Source: Torreya grandis (Eukaryota > Streptophyta > Pinopsida > Cupressales > Taxaceae). From it: a DNA stretch of 64,000 nt. A program made the translations under genes and the position numbers. The stretch is from contig JARHVA010002371.1 in NCBI GenBank assembly GCA_037957365.1, forward strand, positions 2,115,001 through 2,179,000, written 5' to 3'. Position 1 is the stretch's first letter. Each line of letters starts with the position of its first letter. Below, in pieces: positions 36,934 to 50,329 of this stretch. Below the pieces are notes generated by a model, which was not told where the DNA came from, did not search any database, and saw nothing but the letters and a program-made list of their open reading frames with translations.

Positions 36934-38148
36934 TATAACAACCCCATTGGGTTTTACCAGAATATATATATATATATTACACGTGTTCAACATACAAATT
37001 TCACTATGAGAAATCTAATTAGTGATTTTTAACTAATTGCATTCATTTAGTTAACTAATAGATTTATAGCTAATCCACTTAGCTAAGGATCACCATGAAA
37101 AAATATAAAAATCATGGATAATGTTTAATAAACAATAAATACTACATCTAAATCATTAATGAAATAGTAAAGATTTAGCTACAACTAATATTACAACCTG
37201 TAATCTCAAGTGTAGTCTCTAGTGCAGTACTCCAGCTAGGGGAGAGAGCATCATCCTAACACTTTTCCACACCAACCACAGACCATAGATGCCCCACACT
37301 ACATACCAATAAAGGTATGGCCCTACCTTCATGGACGGGTTGATAATGATAGTGCAGGAATCTAGAGTGACAAACCAGAACCCATGTGTTGTAGATATCT
37401 AGTACATAATGTGTATCATAAAGAAATCTATTCTAACATGATATCGAACAAATATAAAAACTTTGTCAACATATGAAATGATAATATTTAATTTAAACAT
37501 TACTTTGGTAAAAAAAATCAATAATTAATGATCTCTAAGATCAATTAATTTCATACACATTCCTCAATTGGATTACTCCTCATATTGCATTGATGGTGCT
37601 AATTAAGCCAATGGAATCCATCCATTGATTATTTAGAGTCATGAATGCAATATTTAGTTAATATATATATATATATATAAACCAATAGATTCATTTGAAA
37701 TATTTTCCTTTAGCTAGAAAAAAATGTTAAGTACAAAAATATTAAATATACACATTTAGTCTGTCAAATCTAATGTACTGAATCCAATATCATCTAGTTT
37801 ATTACAGAATACTAAATAGAATAAAAAAACTATCCTAAATATAACATATCGTCTGAGTATTGATGTATCTAGACTATCAGTTACTTTAATCACAAAGCAA
37901 CTTATAATGTTATTTCATCTCCGAAACAAACATTATAACATAGGATTATTTAAAAATTCATATTCCACATATATATAACAGAAGTCTAGTCCAAAACATT
38001 TTAATATGATCTATATTTAAAACTCATAAATAACTCATTTTAATGCTTTTATACAACATTAAAATATATAAAAACACCCACATTCACACTATTATGATAA
38101 TAATGTTTTAAAATATAACACAACTATGAGTGTGTATATATCTCTCTA

Positions 38149-38178
38149 TGTGTGTTTGTGTGTGTGTGTGTGTGTGTG
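38149..38178. repeat. GT microsatellite (short)
   Basis: ATGTGTGTTTG followed by an uninterrupted TG run. The homologous site in the right LTR (about 56976-56990) has a shorter run. Confidence 0.9.
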
Positions 38179-39265
38179 GTATAATCATTTCCAATTCTAT
38201 TACATAATCACAAATGAATAGCTTATACCATGTATATGTATATTTTATAACTCTCAATTACAATTCTAATAGAGTGCAAATACCTTATTATATATGGTAT
38301 ATTTTAAGAAGACATCCACTGTCTAATGTCTTAGAGTATTCCATATACTCTAAGTTTACTTTCAGCTAACAAAATAACCCCATAGCACTTTTATAAACTA
38401 GATAAATCCAAGTATACTTGTATAACTTAAAACACATAGAATTTCATGTGTTTTGTACTTCATACACATCCAAACATTTATACCAATTCTATTTAATTAA
38501 ATTACTCAAATCAATCGATTCAAATTAACATTTAAATTGAATGTATATGATCAAACACATACACTCATCTGACTATGCCCATCTTGAGATTTTTGATATA
38601 ACAACTTAGACTTAACCACATAAAACCCTTCATGCAAATTATATATATGAAACTGCATACCTAGTCTTTTCACCAACTGTGCTAGATTCTTACTCATATC
38701 ATAGACGAATATGAATATGTAATAATAATACACAAACATAGTTTAAACATTTACGTAGTTCATATATAATGAATTCAATTAAAATCTCAACTTTTCCATA
38801 TGAACATTAGCATCTTCATGTATATAACTATGCATAAAGTCGAGTGCATAGACAACAATTCGGTCATTCACCTACTCGTACCCAAGTTATTTGTTATGGA
38901 TTTAATTGTTTTGTTCCCAATCTCATATATGAATAAGTACGCATGTTATAGGACTCATAATAGAGTTGAATATAAATAGTATGATCTTCTTCTCCCTAAT
39001 GATGGATACACCTATTATATATGTAATGTCAAAACTCTAAAATTTGTACATGGTGTATCCAGAAATATTTTTTCTTAACAATTTACCTCATAGAAACTTG
39101 AAGATATTAATATGATCTTGGTTTAAAATGTACAAAATTCATTTGAAATCTAAATCAATAGAATTACATTCCAAATCAAAACTTTGAGTTCATATATACA
39201 GGTATCCTATGACTAGTTATATCTTACACATATAATTTCTCTCAAAAGCCCCCCAAATTTCTAGG

Positions 39266-39458
<193 letters not shown>

Positions 39459-41479
39459 CCTTTTTATATTTAGAACCCATACATCTATACCCAAAATCCA
39501 ATTAGGTTTATACACACTTGCACCCTCATACAACCCAAAATTTCAATCTAATTTATTAAATACCTTAATGAATAAATATCATAACTAGTTCGACAACAAA
39601 ACTATGTCAATCCAAATCTAATATACCTTTTAAGAAAATAATCATTCCATTGTTGAACATATATTTTTGAATTGAAAAAGAGTTTAAGATAGAGCTTATT
39701 TATAGCCAAAATAAAAATGGTAATCCCTATAGCTCTACCCAATTCTTTGGGTTTACCCTGGGTTGGATGTAGGGTTCTATGGAGGGTCAAGCCTTCCACA
39801 TGACCCTACATACATCCCTTTTATATTTTTCCATAACATATCAAATAAATGAAAACCCAAGAACCATTTTAATTCAAAATCCATTAATCATTACACATAA
39901 GAATTTTAAGCACAAAACTGACTTATGATTATAATTATGCAAAGGAAGTCATATTTACTCTTCTTCCTTACCTCGAACTCTCCTTCTCTTTCTACTTGAT
40001 ACAATCCATCTCCATTCCTCCCAGTCCTCCTTCCTCTTTCTTTTATTCATTTCCATATCACCTTACTCACCACCACTTTTTCCTCCCATCTTGGTAGACA
40101 AAACTGACTAAAAATATGCATGCTAAATTAGCTCAATAGAACCCCAACTAAGCTACAATCCACCACCATTTCTCATGCAGCCAACAACCAACATTTTCAT
40201 CATGATTTTCGCTAAGAATGATGGTCAACACAAAGTCAACAAGTGATTAAAAACCCTAATCATCTCAAAAATTCCAGTGATTTACTAAAATAATCATTAT
40301 ATAACCTAAATAATATTTGCATGCATTTTGACTTAAACTTGACCTTACTTAGTCTATCCAAACCAAATAAACAACACATCATAATCCTTAATATTAATTT
40401 ATACAATTTTGACTATTGACTAGTCGATTAATCACTATCTTTCCATGCAATGTTGAATATCGACTAATTAACATAATGACTATATAACACAGTTAGAACA
40501 TATATGATTTAAAAGACTATTGTTAATTGTTACCAAGTCATCCAACTCAAACACTTTGCATTTGACTTTAAACTATTAGTTAACCCTCTAGGTTTAAATA
40601 ATAATCTATAGGATTTAACAAACAATTCAACAACATAATGATGTTTATATAATAGTTTCATAGTGATAATATTCTATAACACCTTAAATTATGTTAATAC
40701 TTAATAAACATATTATAATTCATTAAGTCATTTACAGGTTTATATTACTATTAAAACCAATAATAGTGATCTTTTAAACGTAAATAGTCACTAATAATCT
40801 GACTCAATTATGTAACAACTTACATCGATTATTTCTAACAAAGAATCCAAACAAACATTTTTAAATGAATATTTAACTTGTATAACATCATAGTAAATTA
40901 CATTAACTATTTAGGTACAAATTTATCAAATCAACTAATTAATAACATCATCAACAACTATATTAGTGAAATCACGTCATCACATAAAATGATCTGAAAA
41001 CATAAAAGATCACAACTATTCATAACAAAAAATAAAACATACCACAACTATCTAACTCAAACAATTAATCATAAAACATGATATACTATTGTGGTGTGTT
41101 CACAGGTTTCTAGTTTCACTTTCTATCAGCCCCTAACATCCCCATATACACCACCCTCTTCGATTATGCTCTCCCTTTGCAACACTCTGAGGAATAAATT
41201 GTCCTTCATCCACCTCACAACAATGAAGGTAGTTAGCCCAAAACATAATTATATCCATAAAATAATGTTGTATGATTAATAAACATGATCATAATGTACA
41301 AAATGTAAAAGTACTACTAACTCATAGCAAACCAAACATGTAAATTAAACATATAATTATCCCATAATCAACATATGATATAAAGCTTAATCAAATTATA
41401 GTTAATCAACTAACAACCATAATAATCCACATATCAAATAAGTTTAATCATCTTAGAGAGAAATAAGGATGTGACAACA

Positions 41480-41500
41480 TTCCCCCCTAAATATGGTCAT
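41480..41500 (-). promoter_or_regulatory. Polypurine tract of element F
   Basis: The minus strand reads ATTTAGGGGGGAA immediately before the TGTTGTC start of the 3' LTR. In the family this purine run primes plus-strand DNA synthesis. Confidence 0.8.
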
Positions 41501-41759
41501 TGTCCTAATGACATTAATTTAAACACAAATTTTAAATTTAAAACATTATTCAATAGAAAATAATATAATATATAGTAACAAATCAAGCAAATAAATGTGG
41601 AAAAAACCTGTAAAACTTATCATAGTCCTCTCAAGTGGCACTATTTTCAATATATTGGTCCCACTGGACCTTGCATTGTGACGTTTATCTATTATGTAAA
41701 TTGAGTTTATGAGTGTCAATTATTCTAATTGATTTTACCATGACCACCCTGGGGTCCAG

Positions 41760-43000
41760 AACTTACAAAGCATTCTAATCCAACACATGTGAAGTATCAT
41801 CAACATACTTTTTTAGATAAGACACATGGAAGACATTATGCAAAAGAGCTAGATTTGGCGGCAATGCAAGCCTATATGATATATGATTGATCACTTTTAA
41901 AACCTCAAAAGGTCCCACATATCTGGGTGAAAGTTTCACAGACTTCCTGAATTTAATCAAGGTTTTTTTATGCTTAACCCGTAGAAACACTTCATCACCT
42001 ATAGAAAATAGTCTAGGTGTTCTCTTCAAATTAACATAACTTTTATATCTATCATTGGCATCGACCAACCTCTACCTGATTGTCCTAACTTACTCTTCCA
42101 TTTCTAAAGCATCTTAGGTCCAAAGACTACCCTGTATTCCAACCTATCCTAAATGATTGGTGTTCAACACCTCCTTTTGTATAATGCCTCAAATAGAGCC
42201 ATATTCAATACTGATTGGTATAATTTTTGTAAGTAAATTCAACCAATGAAAGGTACTCCTCCAACTTGTATTATTGATCCATGCAATACATACGAAGGAG
42301 ATCTTCTAAAACCTAGTTAACTCATTCTGTCTATCCATTAATTTACAAGTGATAAATAATTCTAAAATTTAATTGCATACACAGAGCTAAATTTAAAGTC
42401 AACCAAAACTTAAAAATTATCTTTGGATCTTGATCTAAAATTATCTTCTCTAAAAAACCATACAATCGATACACTTCTTTCATAAATCTCTTCGCAAGCA
42501 TAGGTGCATCATCTGTCAAGTTGTCTGGTATGAAATGGGCTACCTAGGTTAGTTTGTCAACTATAACCAAGATCATATCATGTTTTTTCTATGATAATGA
42601 CAACCCTTGGATAAATTCAATGTTAATCACCTACCACTTGCATTCTAGTATATCATGTGGATATAGCAATCCAATTGGATGCACATATTCAGCTTTCACT
42701 CCCTGACATTCTAGATAATAAGACATAAAATCCATTACAACTCTCTTAATTCCTTTCCAAAAATAGACTAGTTTGGGCTCATCCATGAGCTTGGTTACTC
42801 CTAGATGTCATGAATATGGGGCATTATGCAGTTATTTTAGCATATGGTCCTTAAATTTTCTTTATTAGACACATACATCCTACTATTGTACTATAAAAGA
42901 CATCACTCTCTATATTGAATCCCTTAAACCTAAGATTTTGAGTATTCTCAAATAACACTTTCTGAACCTGATCATAAAATTCATCTCCTGATAAGAATTA
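41760..43000 (-). pseudogene. Integrase remnant (element F)
   Basis: The C-terminal part is open at 42068-41775: [20 protein letters not shown], then [16 protein letters not shown] and [20 protein letters not shown], ending DDTSHVLD. This is the Tekay/Del type tail. Upstream broken frames give ILDQDPKIIFKFW (second catalytic Asp) and INGQTE (G-Q-S/T-E with Glu), then LEEYLSLVEFTYKN. The D-P-S-H-V-type ending normally leads into a chromodomain; only its first residues might remain here. It is inactive because of stops. Confidence 0.85.
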
Positions 43001-44480
43001 AATTACTCGTTCTTCAAAATTACTCTTGATAGTAGCCATAATTGCTCTGTACCTCCTTCGGCTTAGAGCATCATCTACTATGTTCTCCTTGATTTTAACA
43101 TAATTAATATCAAAATCATAATTAGATAAGAACTATAACCATCAACTTTGATAAGCATTCATGTTCAGTTGGGTGAAGATATACTTGAGTCCTAAGTTGT
43201 CAGTCTTGAGATAAAACAGTTTTCCCAGTAGATAATGCCTCTAAACTTGTAAAGCATGAATAATTGCCACAAGTTATAGGTCATGAGTGGCATAATTCAC
43301 CTCATATGGATTCATTTCTCTAGACTCGTGTTACTATTAAGCCATCCTACATAAGAACTCTTCCAAGTCTATCCCCAGATGCATCGATGATCATTGAGAA
43401 TTGACCATTAGGATCGAGAACTCTTAGCAGTAGTGTTGAAGTAAGCCTCCTTTTTAGTTCTTGAATGGCTACCTCACACTTATCTAACTAGACAAAACTA
43501 TGATTCTTTTGTTGAAGAGAGGTAATTGGATTAGCTATCTTAGAGAAATTTAGAATGAATTTCTTGTAATAGCCCGCTAATCCCTTAAAACTTCTTACCT
43601 CGTGCACATTCTTTAATGCCAGCCACTCAATTATGTTTCTTATCTTCATTGGATCCATTGAAATACCATTTGTAGAGATAATATGTCCCAAATACTACAC
43701 TTTATTTTATAAAAATGCACACTTAGACAACTTGTCATACAACATGTGCTTCCATAAACATTGCAAAACTAGTTCCAGATGTTGTGGGTGCTCTTCTTCA
43801 TCCTTGGAACAAATGAGGATGCCATCTAGAAATACCAAAATAAAATGATCCAAGTAATCTTTGAACAAACTGTTCATAAAATTCATAAATATTGTTGGAG
43901 CATTTGCTAATCCAAATGGTAACACTATGAACTTGTAGTGCTCATACAAGTTTTGAATGTTGTTTTTATAATATCCTCTTTATGGATCCTTAACTGATGA
44001 TACCTTACTCTAAGATCAATCTTAGAAAATACTATCTCCCCTCGTATTTGATCAAATAGATCATCAATTTTTGGCAATAGATATTCATTCTTGATTGTTA
44101 CTTTATTCAATATCCTATAATCTATACACAAGTCAAGAGTGTCATCCTTCTTGATGAAAACAATTGATGCACCCCATGGTGATACACTTGGTTGAATTGG
44201 CCTTTTCAACAATAAATCCTAAAGTTATGCCTTTAAGTCAAATAATTCAGTGGTTGTCATTATGTACAATGCCTTAAAAAGTGGATCCAATCTAGGTATG
44301 ATATCAATTGATAAATCACTCTCATGATTGGGTGGTAATGTTGGTAATTCTTCTAGAAATATGTCATGAAATTTTCTTAGAAAAGGATAATCTTCGATGG
44401 ATGGTTACTTAGACCCCTCCATCTCATTTATCTTAATGATGAATGTTTGACATCCTTTTCTTTGAATTTTTTTGAGTTTA
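43001..44480 (-). pseudogene. Reverse transcriptase and RNase H remnant (element F)
   Basis: Open pieces at 44212-43925, 43949-43707 and 43691-43488 overlap in different frames and give [67 protein letters not shown] and GHIISTNGISMDPMKI. The YxDD box (about 43835-43815) reads F-L-D-G, losing the second catalytic Asp. RNase H follows down to about 43000 in broken frames. So frameshifts plus an active-site change inactivate this copy. Confidence 0.88.
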
Positions 44481-44559
44481 ATTGTAAAAAATTATCTTAG
44501 CTTCAATTCCCTTTTCTCACCCTAAAGATGTGTCTAATTTTTAAAATAGTCATGACAAT

Positions 44560-44880
44560 CAACCTTATTCAGATAACAATCAATCTTGGATTTATGCTGT
44601 ACAATCCAATTAACTCCTAGATCGCATCATATAACCCCAATGGTGTAGCAAAAAAATCTACTACTATAGTGAATTCAGGCAACCTAATCTCTGCTTCAAC
44701 TAAACACTTATCAACTTTAACCCGATACTCATTCACACAGTGTACTAACCATGCATTTGTCATAAATCCAAATTTTCTAGACAATTTAATAAGCATTCCA
44801 GGAGCAATGAAACATTTTGTAACTCCCATGTCAATCAAAATAGAAACTAGATGATCAAACAAAATACCTGACACTTTTAT
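44560..44880 (-). pseudogene. Aspartic protease remnant (element F)
   Basis: The open piece 44874-44617 reads LFDHLVSILIDMGVTKCFIA, then FIAPGMLIKLSRKFGF. The catalytic D-T/S-G reads D-M-G, and the motif matches chromovirus I-D-T-G-A-T-H-S-F-I. The following VEAEIRLPEFTIVVDFFATP corresponds to the usual L-x-V-F-D/I-D-F-D-V-I-L-G-M region with the latter part changed. Confidence 0.8.
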
Positions 44881-44980
44881 GGGTGAAGCTTGATACTCAG
44901 CCTAACGATTGTCAATAGCTACATGAATCCATTGTTGGAATGTACCCTATTGAGAAGAAGAACCCTCATTCTTCAACTTG

Positions 44981-46080
44981 TCATGAGGACATTCTAAAGC
45001 ATAATGGTCACTTTCACATATGAAACTACCTCCAACTAGTCCTTTCTTATCACACTGTTGGTTTCCCTTGAAAGCATTGCCAGGTTTTTTGTCATTGGAA
45101 CCACTATTAAACTTGGTGTTCTAACTCTTGAAATGACTCTTGGAGTCTCCACTCCTCTGCTTCTAATTCTTCTTTTTAAAAGCTGGTTTGGAACTTCTAA
45201 GCTTCTTTTTGAACTTATCTCTGACTTGGGCAAGAGATTTTAGTTTATGTTCTTACTTGACTACCTTCTTAAACACCTGATCCATGGTAGATGGACCAAG
45301 CACATCTACTTCATAACAAATTTGGGGTTTTAATGCCATGATGAATTGCTTAATTTTGAACCTCTCATCCACTTGATACTGAGGTACATATGATTTTTGG
45401 TGAATTGCTCCTAGTATTCATTCATTGATAAATCCCCTTAAGATTTTGAAAATTCATAAAATTTTGATCAAAGTATAATTATGGAAACCATAATGACCTA
45501 AATAGTGCCACAAACTATTCCTAAGTGGTGGTGGTGGTTGAGTCAAGGTTCATCTCTAGCTTCTTATTTGCCCACCAAGTTGTTGCTTTACCACCAAGCT
45601 GATAAGCTCCCCAGACTACTTTCATGATTTCAAAATAATTTTGAATCTCAAAATATTTTTCCATTTCTATCATCCATGCTTCAGCTCCATCTCCCAATAC
45701 TATTCCATCAAACTTGGGTTGATTTACCTTTTTCATGTCCCATGCCAACTCTATAGCTACTCGAGCTCTCGCATCCTGTGGCACTTCATCATTCCTCTAC
45801 TCTTGAGAATGTTCCTACTCATTAGAATGCTCTTTAGGTTCCTCTTGAGAATTCTCCTCTTCATGGACATGCACTTCTTGTTCTAAGGCTACGACTCGGT
45901 TGTTAGTCTCTTGCATGGTCATGAGGATTTGGTCTAACTTTGTAGCTTGCTCAATGATACACTGATTTAGCTCAAAGGGGGTTTGGTATTCAAAGTACCC
46001 TCACCTCCTAGTCTAGCATGCACCATTATTCTTCCTATTTATCAATAGAATAAACTTATGTCAATAGACACATTAAGTCC
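44981..46080 (-). pseudogene. Gag remnant with damaged zinc knuckle (element F)
   Basis: The open piece 45784-45521 reads KVNQPKFDGIVLGDGAEAWM, then IEMEKYF and LGGKATTWWANKKLEM, the Retrotrans_gag pattern of plant chromoviruses (F-x-G, A-x-x-W, A-x-x-W-W). A zinc knuckle near 45030-44985 reads S-F-I-C-E-S-D-H-Y-A-L-E-C, with the first Cys of C-x2-C-x4-H-x4-C changed to Ser. Ser/Arg-rich sequence lies between. Frames are broken by stops. Confidence 0.78.
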
Positions 46081-46089
46081 TAGAGTTTG

Positions 46090-46111
46090 AGCCTCAATTT
46101 TAATACCACAA
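46090..46111 (-). promoter_or_regulatory. Decayed primer-binding site of element F
   Basis: Minus-strand TGGTATTAAAATTGAGGC follows the 5' LTR end ...GGTTATTACA after a few bases. It resembles the initiator tRNA-Met complement TGGTATCAGAGC, with an internal change. Confidence 0.55.
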
Positions 46112-46805
46112 TGTAATAACCCTAACGGATTTTACCAAAATATAGTAATTTTTAAAAAATTAATTACACATATTCATTAAATATATTTCACTACAAGAGA
46201 TCTAATTAGTGATATTTAACCAATTACATTCATTTAGTTAACCAATAAGTTTATAGTTAATCCACTTGGCTAAGGATCACCATGAACAAATATAATAATC
46301 ATGAACAATGTTGAATAAACAATAAATACTACATTTATATCATTAATGAAATAGTACAAATTTAGCTATGACTGACACCATTCACTATTGTAGAAGTATA
46401 ATGAATAAATTTAGCTATGACTGATAATATCTCAAATAATAATGCATAATATAAATCTCCATGAAGCATGAGTCTCCATGACTCAAGAGTCTCTACGACT
46501 CAAGTATTAGTCTATAATCTCAAGTGTAGTTTCTAGTGTAATATTCCAATTGGGTGAGAGAGAATCATCTGAATGCTTTTCCACACCAACCATAGACCAT
46601 AGATCCCCCACACTATCTCCCAACAAGGGAATGGTCCTCCCTTCATAGATGGGTAGATAATGATGGTGTAGGAATCCAAAGTGATAAACCAAAACCCATG
46701 TGTTGTAGATATCTAGTACATAATGTGTATCATAAATAAATTTATTCTAACATGATATCACACAAATATGAAAACTATATCAACATATGAAATGACAATG
46801 CTTAA
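46112..46805 (-). repeat. 5' LTR of element F, first segment
   Basis: Plus sense TGTAATAACCC... aligns with 36934-37491 of the left LTR until the CTTAA target site at 46801-46805. It contains about 100 bp (near 46390-46495, with GACTCAAGAGTCTC-like words) that the left copy lacks. Confidence 0.88.
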
Positions 46806-47190
46806 TGTTTCTATCACTAATTTGCTTTTTCAGATTCAAGAGAGAGAAGAAACTAAAGAGATAATGGACAAGGCATGGAAGTACCTGGATGAAGATCGCT
46901 CACCGTAATCCAGATGTTTGTGAGCACCCCTCTTTGGCTGTGGAGGAATGACACCTGCAAAGAAAAAGAACTTGGACAAGAAAATGTTAGATGGATAGGC
47001 GGTGGGTTGCCAAGCGAAAGCTTGTTCCCGGAAGTGTGAAAACTTCCTCAAGGGAGGTCAACCCACTGATAACAGACAGATAAAAGACCAAGAAAATACA
47101 GGATGCCAGAATACAAAAGTGATAAACAAATTAGGAAGAAAAGAAAAGACAAATGATTACCTGAAAGGAGCAGTCGGGCTGATGACAGTC

Positions 47191-47282
47191 GTCGAGGCCA
47201 GAAATGTTGCCGCTATCAGTTATCTAATCTGCCGACGTTAGTTATACTACCGACGTCGGTTGGGGAAGTGACCGGCGTCGGT
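47191..47282. repeat. Palindromic 12-mer array in G 3' LTR (5 sites)
   Basis: Sites related to ACCGACGTCGGT start at 47191, 47209, 47231, 47249 and 47271, with spacings 18, 22, 18, 22. The one at 47249-47260 is the exact palindrome. The first two are degenerate (GTCGAGGCCAGA, GCCGCTATCAGT). Confidence 0.85.
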
Positions 47283-47825
47283 CGGGGTTGTGGCCTGTGG
47301 TCGGGTCTAATTTGGTTTTGGTCTGTGGATGGGTCTGAGATAGAGTTTATGGGCGTGCTCGGATGGTTTGGAGAATGCTCTGGGTCTGGTTGGGTGCCCT
47401 GTGCAGGGTCTTTTGTTGGTAGGAGGGGCGAGGAAGTTGTCTGGGACTAGATTAAAAGGGGGACAGGAAAGAGGGAGATGGACAGGGGACAGGGTCTGAG
47501 AAGGCTTTTCAGCCTCTCAGGGGAAGGACACAGCAAGTAGAAGATAGTAGATAGGATAGATAACTGAGACTAAATGAAAGAATGGAATAAAATAATGAAA
47601 TTGCTTACCTTTTGGCTTGCTGACTGAAGGACAGAGGAGCTGTTGTTGGAGCCACGGAAGACTTGTTGCAAGAGGAAATCCCTGATCTAGAGTCCCTGCC
47701 TCTGTTGATGCTGTTGCACGAGGTCCAGAGAGAAGAGAGTCAAATGCCAAAGCGCCGAGAGGATTCTGTTTATGAGCTCAAGGGTCCAGGGGCTGCAACA
47801 GATGCAGAAAGGGGTATTGAAGGCT

Positions 47826-47876
47826 GTCGACGCCGACAGTTTCACCGACGACGGCCGAAGGGTCGCCAACGTCGGC
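47826..47876. repeat. Second 12-mer cluster in G 3' LTR (3 sites)
   Basis: GTCGACGCCGAC, ACCGACGACGGC and GCCAACGTCGGC start at 47826, 47844 and 47865, spacings 18 and 21. Confidence 0.8.
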
Positions 47877-48229
47877 GGTGGCAGAATGGGGATGGAGGCT
47901 AAAAATAGCCTCTGCGCATTCTTGCACGCTGCCGGGCGAGGGATTGTGGGAAGAACGGTCATGAGGGTGCTTAAATGGGCGTGGGGGGAAGATAATGAGG
48001 ATATTTGGCATAATAAATGCTAGGGGGAAGGTGGAGGGATTCAAGGGAGGATCCAAGGTGGCAAGGTGGCAAGGGTGAGGTGGAAAGGGGGCCACTAAAT
48101 TAAAATGTTTTAAGTTATTTTAATTTAATGAATGGAGGGGACTAAGACAAGGGTTAGGATATGGGTCGAGGCAGACAAGGGGGGAGAACGAAAGGTGACC
48201 AAGGTGCAGACACATTTACGGTGTCTACA

Positions 48230-48248
48230 TTTGCCCCTTTTTGTCTTG
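48230..48248 (-). promoter_or_regulatory. Polypurine tract of element G
   Basis: Minus-strand CAAGACAAAAAGGGGCAAA ends directly at the TGTAGACACC start of the 3' LTR. It confirms the minus-strand orientation of the element. Confidence 0.8.
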
Positions 48249-48830
48249 TTGGTTGTTCTTGACGAACTGCAAGACAAAAACAAGAGTTGGTTGCCCCAGG
48301 AAAAGGATGAGGTGTTCCCCCCTCAAAGCGATAGTCGAGAGAAGGGAACTGAAGATCGCGTGTCGATTTGATAGAGAAATGGATAGAAGAGAGTGAGTGA
48401 AAATGCTGCAGTAGTCGTGATTGCGCGTAGTCCACTTCACGGGAGGGTCGGGTCAAATTGTCGCATGTCGAGGGTCAAGGAGTGCCAAAATTGAAGTAAC
48501 CGAGCCCCAACATTTAGTCGTCTGCTGATCGGGTCACTCAATCTAAGCTGAAGCTCCAAATGGTCGTCGTGTTCCAGGTATCCCAGGCTCAGGAAGTGCT
48601 CCCAGAGACACGAAAAAGTCACAGGTAGTAGGGATCAACCGGCTTGCGATCCTATACTTGCGAAGGGTCAAAAATAGGGTCTGCGGACAATTCTGCTAAC
48701 CAGCCGTGAGGTAGCATAAAGGCAAAAAACAACCAAGGCAAACGTTGTCTTGGAAGTGGTCGCGGTTTAGGAGATGGGCATGATCTCCAATGGTCAGGTG
48801 GTTGAGGGGATGGATGGATGAAAGGATGTG

Positions 48831-49089
48831 GCCGAGCTAACCTCAGAAAACATGGTATCTGAGTGCTGCCTACATAGCCCCTGTTGTTAGGGGCCTCAGG
48901 CCTATGTAGTTCTCCCTAAAAGGGAGGAATGGTCAGAGAGATTGATTGGTCTTGGTCAAAGTCGTAGAAGAGAAGGTTTGTCCATCAAAGAGACGAACAA
49001 ACGGGGGTGGTCGAGCTAACCTCAGAAGATGTGGTATCTGAGTGCTGCCTACATAGCCCTGGTCATAGGGCCTCAGACCAATGTAGTTC
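48831..49089. repeat. Direct repeat pair with hairpin potential (element G)
   Basis: Two copies about 80 bp long, starting 180 bp apart (48831-48910 and 49011-49089), share CGAGCTAACCTCAGA, GTATCTGAGTGCTGCC and TACATAGCCC...GGCCTCAG...ATGTAG. The first copy can fold because CTACATAG (48870-48877) pairs with CTATGTAG (48902-48909), with CCCCT/AGGGG inside. Confidence 0.85.
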
Positions 49090-49729
49090 GGACTGCGAGG
49101 GTCAAAATGATCGATGATGAGTTTGGTCGATTGTCGAAATGATGAAATGATGAGGGGAAGAGATGTTGCAGCCTTTTCCAAATGGTGTATTCTGCAACAT
49201 TGGTCGAAAGGTCTTTCATCCCTAGCAATTTTCCATAGTCGTGATGGATGTATGCTAAAAATGAATGGGGTCTATTTATGCTTCAGCAAGTATTGGTTTA
49301 TGCTTAACATAAATTGGGTCTGGTCGATAGTTTCCATGTGTATTGGTGTCCATGGAAACTATGGGAAAAGGACAAGGCGATGCCGGATGTCATGTTGAAA
49401 ATGTTGAGGTTGGTTTGAAAATGTTGAAGTTGGTTTGGTTTAATGTGACCAAAGCAAAAGATAAGTGAAAGGTGAATTGCTCTTTCATTGACAAAGACCA
49501 AAAGGACAGCATGAATAGGGGTTGTTAGAACAAAAGCCCCGTGTATGCGTTGCGTCGTGGACCAGTGTTGTGTTAGAACGGTAATCGAATCACTTTGTCA
49601 TTAAAGTGAGCTCGAAGTCCTCTGAGCAGGTGATAGGAGGAGGATAGGGTAACCCAGTTTAAGAGCAGGAATAACCTTGCCCCTTTTTATAGGAGACCCT
49701 GAGACAACTACAAGCCAAGTCCATGACCC

Positions 49730-50000
49730 TTTTTTTTTTTTCTTTTTTTTTTTACGGTGAACTGATCGATGCGGGAAGTCCACATAATGATGTTGTTTGC
49801 TTGGTGGTCATGTTGTGAAGCTGATCAATGCGGGAAGCTTCTAAGAGAGGTTGTTGTTTGATAGCCATCCTTCGAGGGAGTGGTCTATATTTTTGCTTTA
49901 TAATGTTTGATAAGTTGGCCTAGCTGTCCTTCAAGGGATCAATCTAGTAATACAGCAATTATGTAGCTGTCCTTCGAGGGAGCAGTCTACATTTAGAGTG
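49730..50000 (-). repeat. Poly-T tracts and short internal repeats (element G)
   Basis: A T14-C-T11-like tract is followed by two copies of GATCRATGCGGGAAG (about 60 bp apart) and three of YCTTCRAGGGA...TCTA around 49870, 49928 and 49972. Function is unknown. Confidence 0.7.
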
Positions 50001-50329
50001 TTTTATGACCTGGTATGATATTTTATTTTTGATATAATTGTTGACTGAAGTTTGGCCATGGACGAGCCTGTAGAGGTTTAAGGGTTCCCTTTTATTAGGA
50101 CAAAGCATTACTGCTTGACAAAAAAGGGTTGACAAGTGTTAGGAAGCAGGGTTGATAGGAAAAGGAATGACAATGACAAGGGGTTGCTCAAGGGACGAGC
50201 TCAAGTAAAACGTCAAGTGATCGATCACTCGACTAACAGAAGGAATGGTCGAAGATGCAAGACAGAAAGGAGGGGCTCAAGGTCTGATAAGTCCCTGGGC
50301 CATGCTAGTGCGTTAAGGTCTGAGTCAAT

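Larger units (their letters stand above)
46806..48229 (-). repeat. 3' LTR of element G (1424 bp)
   Basis: In plus sense it runs from TGTTTCTATCACT to CGGTGTCTACA; on the coding (minus) strand it starts TGTAGACACCG and ends GATAGAAACA. It has 5 of the 12-mer sites at 47191-47282 and 3 at 47826-47876. It is 18 bp shorter than the other LTR because it lacks one array unit. Confidence 0.95.
48249..50329 (-). other. Non-coding, repeat-rich 3' internal region of element G
   Basis: This is where pol would be expected, but no pol motif is recognisable on either strand. It contains a direct repeat pair at 48831-48910 and 49011-49089, poly-T tracts at 49730-49753, a repeated TGATCRATGCGGGAAG word (49763 and 49822) and three copies of a CTTCRAGGGA word (49870-49985). 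Confidence 0.75.

Noticed and set aside
47663..48095. Open frames of 80-105 codons on both strands in G's 3' LTR, repeated in the 5' LTR
   Set aside because: They overlap each other on opposite strands, lie in LTR sequence rich in G and C (few stops by chance) and show no family motif.
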